Source of the DNA: Collinsella aerofaciens
GTDB taxonomy: Bacteria; Actinomycetota; Coriobacteriia; Coriobacteriales; Coriobacteriaceae
NCBI RefSeq assembly: GCF_901212495.1
Contig: NZ_CAAKNY010000076.1
Location: forward strand, 1-52,761
Direction of reading: 5' to 3'
Length of the DNA stretch: 52,761 nucleotides
In this document: one piece after another, positions 48,857-52,761 of the stretch
How positions within the stretch are numbered: position 1 is the stretch's first letter
Layout: each line of letters starts with the position of its first letter
Notes under the pieces: generated by a model
The model's database searches: none
Seen by the model: only the letters and a program-made list of their open reading frames with translations
What the model was told of the DNA's origin: nothing
Made by a program: the position numbers and the translations under genes

Positions 48857-49666
48857 CTATTCGGTGAGCTCGGGGCCCTCGCCGGGCACGTATGCCTCGG
48901 CGCCCTCGAGGCGGTTGATCTGAATGGTTCCAAAAATCTCGTCCTGGCTTAGCGTGAGCGAGCCGCGTTTGGCGAGCTCGAGCATGGCCAGGAAGGTGAC
49001 GACGAGCTGCTCGGTGGTGGCGTCGCCGTCCAGCAGCTCACGGAAGGTGCAGGTTTGGTGCGCCATGGTAAAGCGGTCGACCGAGGCCACCGTCAGGTCG
49101 AGCGGCACGCGATGCGGTGCCACGTGCTCGGCCTCCAGCAGGAAGGTCTGGCGCTTGCCGTCCAGGTCGGCGCAGATGACGGCCAGGCCGCGCAGGGTAA
49201 TGCCGGCCAAGTAGTCGGGCATAAGGCCTAGGAACTCGGGGTCGGGGCCGGCCACGCGCGGATGCATGCGGCTCTCGGCCTGCATCCGCGCGCCAAGGGC
49301 CGCCGCTGCGCCCTTAAACTGCTTGTAAGCGATTAGGCGCTGAATCAGGACTTCGCGCAGGGCGTCACCGTCGAGCGCGCTAAGCTCCTCGAGATCTTCG
49401 TCGTCCTCGTCATCTTCGTCTGTGTTGCTTGGGGCCTCCTGGGGCACCAGCGAGGCGGCCTTGATGTCCAGAAGGGTTGCCGCGACCAGCAAAAAATCGC
49501 TCGCCACGTCTAGGTCCAGCGCCTCGATGCGCTCGACCTCGGTAAGGTATTGCTCGGCCACCTCGCTGATCGAGATGGCGCCGATATCTACTTTTTGGCG
49601 GGTCACCAGCTGCAGCAGCAGGTCGAACGGTCCGCTGTAGATCTGCGTCGACACGCGATACGACAT
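48857..49666 (-). CDS. scpA: Segregation and condensation protein A
   Basis: Kleisin of the SMC-ScpAB complex that bridges SMC heads. The 269-residue protein begins YRVSTQIYSGPFDLLLQLVTRQKVDI, the conserved SMC-neck binding helix, has an acidic middle (NTDEDDEDDEDLEEL) and a C-terminal winged helix (TVTFLAMLELAKRGSLTLSQ-like). AAAGGAGG stands 7 nt before ATG 49666, a near-perfect ribosome site. It is followed by scpB. Confidence 0.95.
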   Translation of the reverse strand: MSYRVSTQIYSGPFDLLLQLVTRQKVDIGAISISEVAEQYLTEVERIEALDLDVASDFLLVAATLLDIKAASLVPQEAPSNTDEDDEDDEDLEELSALDGDALREVLIQRLIAYKQFKGAAAALGARMQAESRMHPRVAGPDPEFLGLMPDYLAGITLRGLAVICADLDGKRQTFLLEAEHVAPHRVPLDLTVASVDRFTMAHQTCTFRELLDGDATTEQLVVTFLAMLELAKRGSLTLSQDEIFGTIQINRLEGAEAYVPGEGPELTE

Positions 49667-49750
49667 CTTCGACCTCCTTTGACGGCGCCTTCACGGCGCG
49701 GTTTGGGTGCATGTTACGACCGTTTTGCACGGTCGATCTGTAAGTTTACC

Positions 49751-50434
49751 CTAGATGCCGGCGGTTGCGAAGTTGAGCAGATGCTCCGCCAGCGGATACA
49801 CGGTAACGTCGAAATACCGGCCGATCACATCTATACCGGTCCACATGGGCAGCAAGTACAGCACGATGATAAGGATCGGCATGGCGTATTGCTGCAGACG
49901 ATAGTAGTTGGCGAGCGCCTTGCCTTTGAGGAACGGCACAATGATCGACGAGCCGTCGAGCGGCGGGATCGGGATGAGGTTAAAGAACGCGAGCGACAGG
50001 TTGACCACGATAAAGGTGGCGCCGAAGTTCATGATTTGGGACGCCACGGCAAAGGACATGCTGGTGTAGAGGTTGCCATACGCTGCGTGCATGAGGGCGG
50101 CTGCGAGGCACGCGAGTGCAATGTTCGATGCGGGGCCGGCTGCGCTCACCAGGACCTCGTCGCGCTTGGGGTGCTTGAGGTTGTTGAGGTAGACGGGCAC
50201 CGGCTTGGCAAAGGCGAACACCGGGCCGCCGGCCGCAAGCATGAGCAACGGCAGGAGGATGGTGCCAAACGGGTCGATGTGGTTGAGCGGGTTGAGCGAG
50301 ACGCGGCCGCGCGAACGGGCCGTCTTGTCGCCGAGCGCCCAGGCCGCGGCGGCGTGCGCGCTCTCGTGGATGACAATACCCACGATGACGGCAACGGCGC
50401 TGGCGAGCAGGTTCATGAGGTGGCTGTTGGACAT
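49751..50434 (-). CDS. Site-2 protease family (M50) membrane metalloprotease
   Basis: 227-residue intramembrane zinc protease of the M50B family. The zinc motif HESAH (HExxH) is at residues 23-27 within the first membrane helix; the second metal motif, NLIPIPPLDGS, lies near 155-165. About five to six hydrophobic helices, no PDZ or CBS domain, so it is the short S2P type. Start ATG 50434 is 6 nt after the YggT-like gene; an 84-nt spacer with small hairpins separates it from scpA. Substrate unknown; scpAB neighbours are usual for this family in Gram-positives. Confidence 0.9.
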   Translation of the reverse strand: MSNSHLMNLLASAVAVIVGIVIHESAHAAAAWALGDKTARSRGRVSLNPLNHIDPFGTILLPLLMLAAGGPVFAFAKPVPVYLNNLKHPKRDEVLVSAAGPASNIALACLAAALMHAAYGNLYTSMSFAVASQIMNFGATFIVVNLSLAFFNLIPIPPLDGSSIIVPFLKGKALANYYRLQQYAMPILIIVLYLLPMWTGIDVIGRYFDVTVYPLAEHLLNFATAGI

Positions 50435-50442
50435 TGCGCCCC

Positions 50443-50739
50443 CTAGCGGACGCGGCGCGAGGCGCGCGTGAGCAGGTAGTCGATCACAAACAAGATTATG
50501 GTGACGATGGCGTAATCCAGGCGGAACACACCGCCAAAGGGCGATGTGATGACGCCGTAGCCGGCGATAGCACTCGGCAGCGCGCGCGAAAGCTCAACGA
50601 CAAAGCCCACGATCTGCAGCTTGGCGGTGAGGCCGCTAAAACATAGCAGCACGGTCATCGCGCTCATAAAGATGCCGCAGATGCGACAGGCGATGGCGAT
50701 AATGCTCATCGCCACGGCAGCGGCCTTACGAGAGTTCAC
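50443..50739 (-). CDS. Small YggT-like membrane protein
   Basis: 98-residue protein with two hydrophobic helices ([20 protein letters not shown] and [15 protein letters not shown]) flanking a loop [10 protein letters not shown] that resembles the YggT pattern of a Gly-Gly then Leu/Asp before the second helix. I start at GTG 50739, with GAGGAGA just upstream, nested in the last codons of the ABC-F gene; ATG 50709 is a shorter alternative. Assignment to YggT is by eye and moderate. It sits between the ABC-F and M50 genes. Confidence 0.55.
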   Translation of the reverse strand: MNSRKAAAVAMSIIAIACRICGIFMSAMTVLLCFSGLTAKLQIVGFVVELSRALPSAIAGYGVITSPFGGVFRLDYAIVTIILFVIDYLLTRASRRVR

Positions 50740-52756
50740 GCGCGGTCTCCTCTTCGATCTGGGTGGAAAGCTCCAGCCATTCGTCCTCGAGCTTGGGCAG
50801 CTCTTGCTTAAGCCCGTTATATTCCCCCAGCGCGGCGTTGAACTTATCCTGATCGGCATAAAGCTCTTCGCTTGCCATCAATTCCATAAGCTCGTCATAG
50901 CGGGTGCGCTTTTTGTCGAGCTCCGCCTCGATCTTCTTGAGCTGGTTGCGCACGCCCTTGAGCTTTTTGTTGAGCGCGGCGCGGGCCTGGGCCTCGGCGC
51001 GCTTTTGCTCCTTGGTCTTTTTGCCCTCGGCGGGCTTGGGGGCGGCGGGGATGTCGGCCTGGGCGGCGCTGGCTTTGGTGGACTTGGCCGTGGCGGGCGA
51101 ACTCTCCGTGGGCGCCTCGGCGGCGGCGCGGGCCGCGAGGTCCTCGCGCTTGTAGAGGTAGTAGTCGTAGTCGCCGTCGTAGACCGTGACCTTGCCGTCG
51201 CGGATGTCAATGATGCGGTTGGCCACAGCGCGCACCAGGTGCTCGTCGTGGCTGATCAGCACGATGGTGCCGGGGAAGTTTTGCAGGGCGTTCTCGAGCA
51301 TGTCCACCGAGTCGATGTCCAGGTGGTTGGTGGGCTCGTCCAGGCACAGGAGCGCCTCGGGCGCCACGAGCATCTTGGCCAGGGCCAGACGCGCCTTTTC
51401 GCCGCCGGAGAGGACGCGTACCTGCTTCTCGATGGAATCGTTGTCGCTAAACAGGAAGGCGCCAAGCAAACTGCGCTGCTGCGGCACGGTCCACTTGGGT
51501 GTGACGGTGTCGATCTCTTGCAGGACGGTGTTGGACTCGGTCATGCCCTCGAGCGCATGCTGGGCGTAGTAGGCCACGCCCACGTTGGTGCCAAGATCGC
51601 GGGTGCCGGTGGTGGGCGGCTCCAGGCCGGCGAGGATCTTCATGAGCGTGGACTTGCCGGCGCCGTTGGGGCCGACGAGTGCCACGTGCTCGCCGCGGTA
51701 GAGCTTGAGGTCGATGTCGCTGTAGATGTGCTTGTTGCCGTAGGACTTGGATGCGCCCTCGAGCCCCACGACCATGTCGCCGGAGCGCGGCGGGTCAGGG
51801 AACTTAAACTCGATGTGCTTGTGGCCTTCGGGCAGGATGACGAGCTCCTTTTTGATCTGCTCGATCTTGCGGATGCGCTCCTGGGCCTGGGCGGCCTTGG
51901 TGGGCTTGTAGCGGAACTTGTCGACGAAGACCTGCATGTGGGCGATATCGCGCTCCTGGGCAGCACGCTTGGCGCGCATCTGCTCCAGGTTGTCCTCGCG
52001 CTGCTTGAGGTAGCTGCTGTAGTTGCCGGTGTAGGTGGTCACGCGACGGTTTTCGAGTGCGGCGACGTGGTCGACACAGGCGTCCATAAAGGCGCGGTCG
52101 TGACTGACGATGAGGACGGCGCCGTCGTAGTTGGCGATAAAGCCGCGCAACCACTGGACGCTTTCGAGGTCCAGGTGGTTAGTAGGCTCGTCCAGAAGCA
52201 GCAGGTCGGGATGGCGCAGGAAGAGCTTGGCCAGCGCGATGCGCATCTGCCAACCGCCCGAGAACTCGGAGCACGGGCGCTCAAAATCGGCGACCTTAAA
52301 GCCCAGGCCAGACAGGATCTTGCGGGCGTTGCTCTCAAGCTCGTAGCCGCCCAGATGCTCAAAGCGGTCCTGGACCTGGCCGTACTCGTTGAGGAGTGCG
52401 TCGACGTCCTTGCCCTGCTCGGAGAGCTCAGTAATCTGGGCCTGCAACTCGTTGGCGCGCTCGCCCATGCGGCGGATTTCCTTGGCGGCGGCCATGACCT
52501 CGGCAAGGATGGTGGTGTCCTTTTGCTCCAGGTTGGTTTCCTGCTCTAGGTAACCTACCTGGCAGTCCTTTGCGTACTGGACCTGGCCGGCGTCTGGGCT
52601 GTCGATGCCCATGATGATCTTGAGCATGGTAGTTTTGCCGGCGCCGTTGGGTCCCACAAGCGCGAAGCGCTCGCCGGGGTTGATCTGGAAGGACGCGCCG
52701 CTAAAGAGGACGCGCGCGCCGAAGCTTTTTTCGATCTTGTCGACCAGGAGGATCAT
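50726..52756 (-). CDS. ABC-F family ATPase
   Basis: 676-residue soluble protein with two ABC domains and no membrane segment, of the ABC-F class of ribosome-acting translation factors. First domain: Walker [10 protein letters not shown] at 35-43, signature [13 protein letters not shown], Walker [13 protein letters not shown]. Second: [35 protein letters not shown]. Between them lies the charged P-site tRNA interaction linker ([20 protein letters not shown]). The C-terminus (about 545-676) is an Ala/Lys-rich stretch followed by a coiled coil, as in YdiF/Uup-like members. The ATG at 52756 is five bases from the window edge; GAGs upstream cannot be seen, so the start is probable. Whether it confers antibiotic resistance cannot be told from sequence. 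Confidence 0.93.
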   Translation of the reverse strand: MILLVDKIEKSFGARVLFSGASFQINPGERFALVGPNGAGKTTMLKIIMGIDSPDAGQVQYAKDCQVGYLEQETNLEQKDTTILAEVMAAAKEIRRMGERANELQAQITELSEQGKDVDALLNEYGQVQDRFEHLGGYELESNARKILSGLGFKVADFERPCSEFSGGWQMRIALAKLFLRHPDLLLLDEPTNHLDLESVQWLRGFIANYDGAVLIVSHDRAFMDACVDHVAALENRRVTTYTGNYSSYLKQREDNLEQMRAKRAAQERDIAHMQVFVDKFRYKPTKAAQAQERIRKIEQIKKELVILPEGHKHIEFKFPDPPRSGDMVVGLEGASKSYGNKHIYSDIDLKLYRGEHVALVGPNGAGKSTLMKILAGLEPPTTGTRDLGTNVGVAYYAQHALEGMTESNTVLQEIDTVTPKWTVPQQRSLLGAFLFSDNDSIEKQVRVLSGGEKARLALAKMLVAPEALLCLDEPTNHLDIDSVDMLENALQNFPGTIVLISHDEHLVRAVANRIIDIRDGKVTVYDGDYDYYLYKREDLAARAAAEAPTESSPATAKSTKASAAQADIPAAPKPAEGKKTKEQKRAEAQARAALNKKLKGVRNQLKKIEAELDKKRTRYDELMELMASEELYADQDKFNAALGEYNGLKQELPKLEDEWLELSTQIEEETARELS

Positions 52757-52761
52757 GGTGC

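Noticed and set aside
50621..52549. 642-codon open frame antisense to the ABC-F gene
   Set aside because: Overlaps a canonical ABC-F protein along its whole length; repetitive Val/Leu/Gly composition, no domain.

Overview
The window looks like a chromosomal segment of a Coriobacteriia actinobacterium, most likely Collinsella or a close relative. This is inferred from three things: G+C clearly above 50% outside short AT-rich spacers; actinobacterial synteny (lexA / LysM protein / nrdR; pgsA2 - garA-like FHA - MerR) combined with Firmicutes-like synteny (RNase J - spoIIIE - rodZ - pgsA - cinA - recA - rny - spoVS - miaB); and a diderm-free envelope gene set. I could not run a search, so the genus is a judgement.

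Region 1 (1-18350, all plus strand) is a dense housekeeping run: RNase J, FtsK/SpoIIIE translocase, RodZ-like protein, YajQ, RimO, PgsA, CinA-C, RecA, RecX, RNase Y, an unassigned GHKL ATPase, SpoVS, MiaB, MiaA and HflX. Many junctions are start/stop overlaps (TGATG, TAATG). RecA has a clear promoter with a LexA box in its spacer and a helically phased repeat upstream. Region 2 (18335-21239) is the SOS and nucleotide-pool node. lexA and a DUF1624 membrane protein run leftward; a LysM membrane protein (YneA/DivS-like division inhibitor candidate), nrdR and dut run rightward. Three LexA boxes lie between them.

Region 3 (21240-21628) is a gene-free convergent junction packed with three long hairpins. 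Two of them share a nearly identical loop in opposite orientation but have unrelated 29- and 34-bp stems; this is the most unusual signal in the window. Region 4 (21629-29694) holds an MGDG-synthase-type glycosyltransferase, thioredoxin reductase, a DUF1836 regulator, DegV, a secreted NlpC/P60 hydrolase, apt, a MerR regulator, a GarA-like FHA protein and a second CDP-alcohol phosphatidyltransferase.

Region 5 (about 30000-34985) is a block of visibly higher G+C. It encodes a BcrA/LanF-type ABC transporter with two permeases, a YxeA-like small exported protein, and an OmpR/histidine-kinase pair. I read it as a horizontally acquired antimicrobial-peptide sensing and self-protection cassette without a biosynthetic operon. 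It is followed by a gene remnant and about 500 nt of non-coding DNA, then tRNA-Pro(GGG).

Region 6 (35693-52756, all minus strand) is again housekeeping: CoaBC, a zinc-ribbon coiled-coil protein, Nif3, cysteine desulfurase, Rpe, GpsA, PlsY, Der, a DUF512 radical-SAM protein, IspH, PlsC, Cmk, an RluB-type pseudouridine synthase, ScpB, ScpA, an M50 protease, a small YggT-like membrane protein and an ABC-F ATPase. Most are separated by a few bases or overlap, suggesting long operons for phospholipid and isoprenoid synthesis, ribosome assembly and chromosome segregation.
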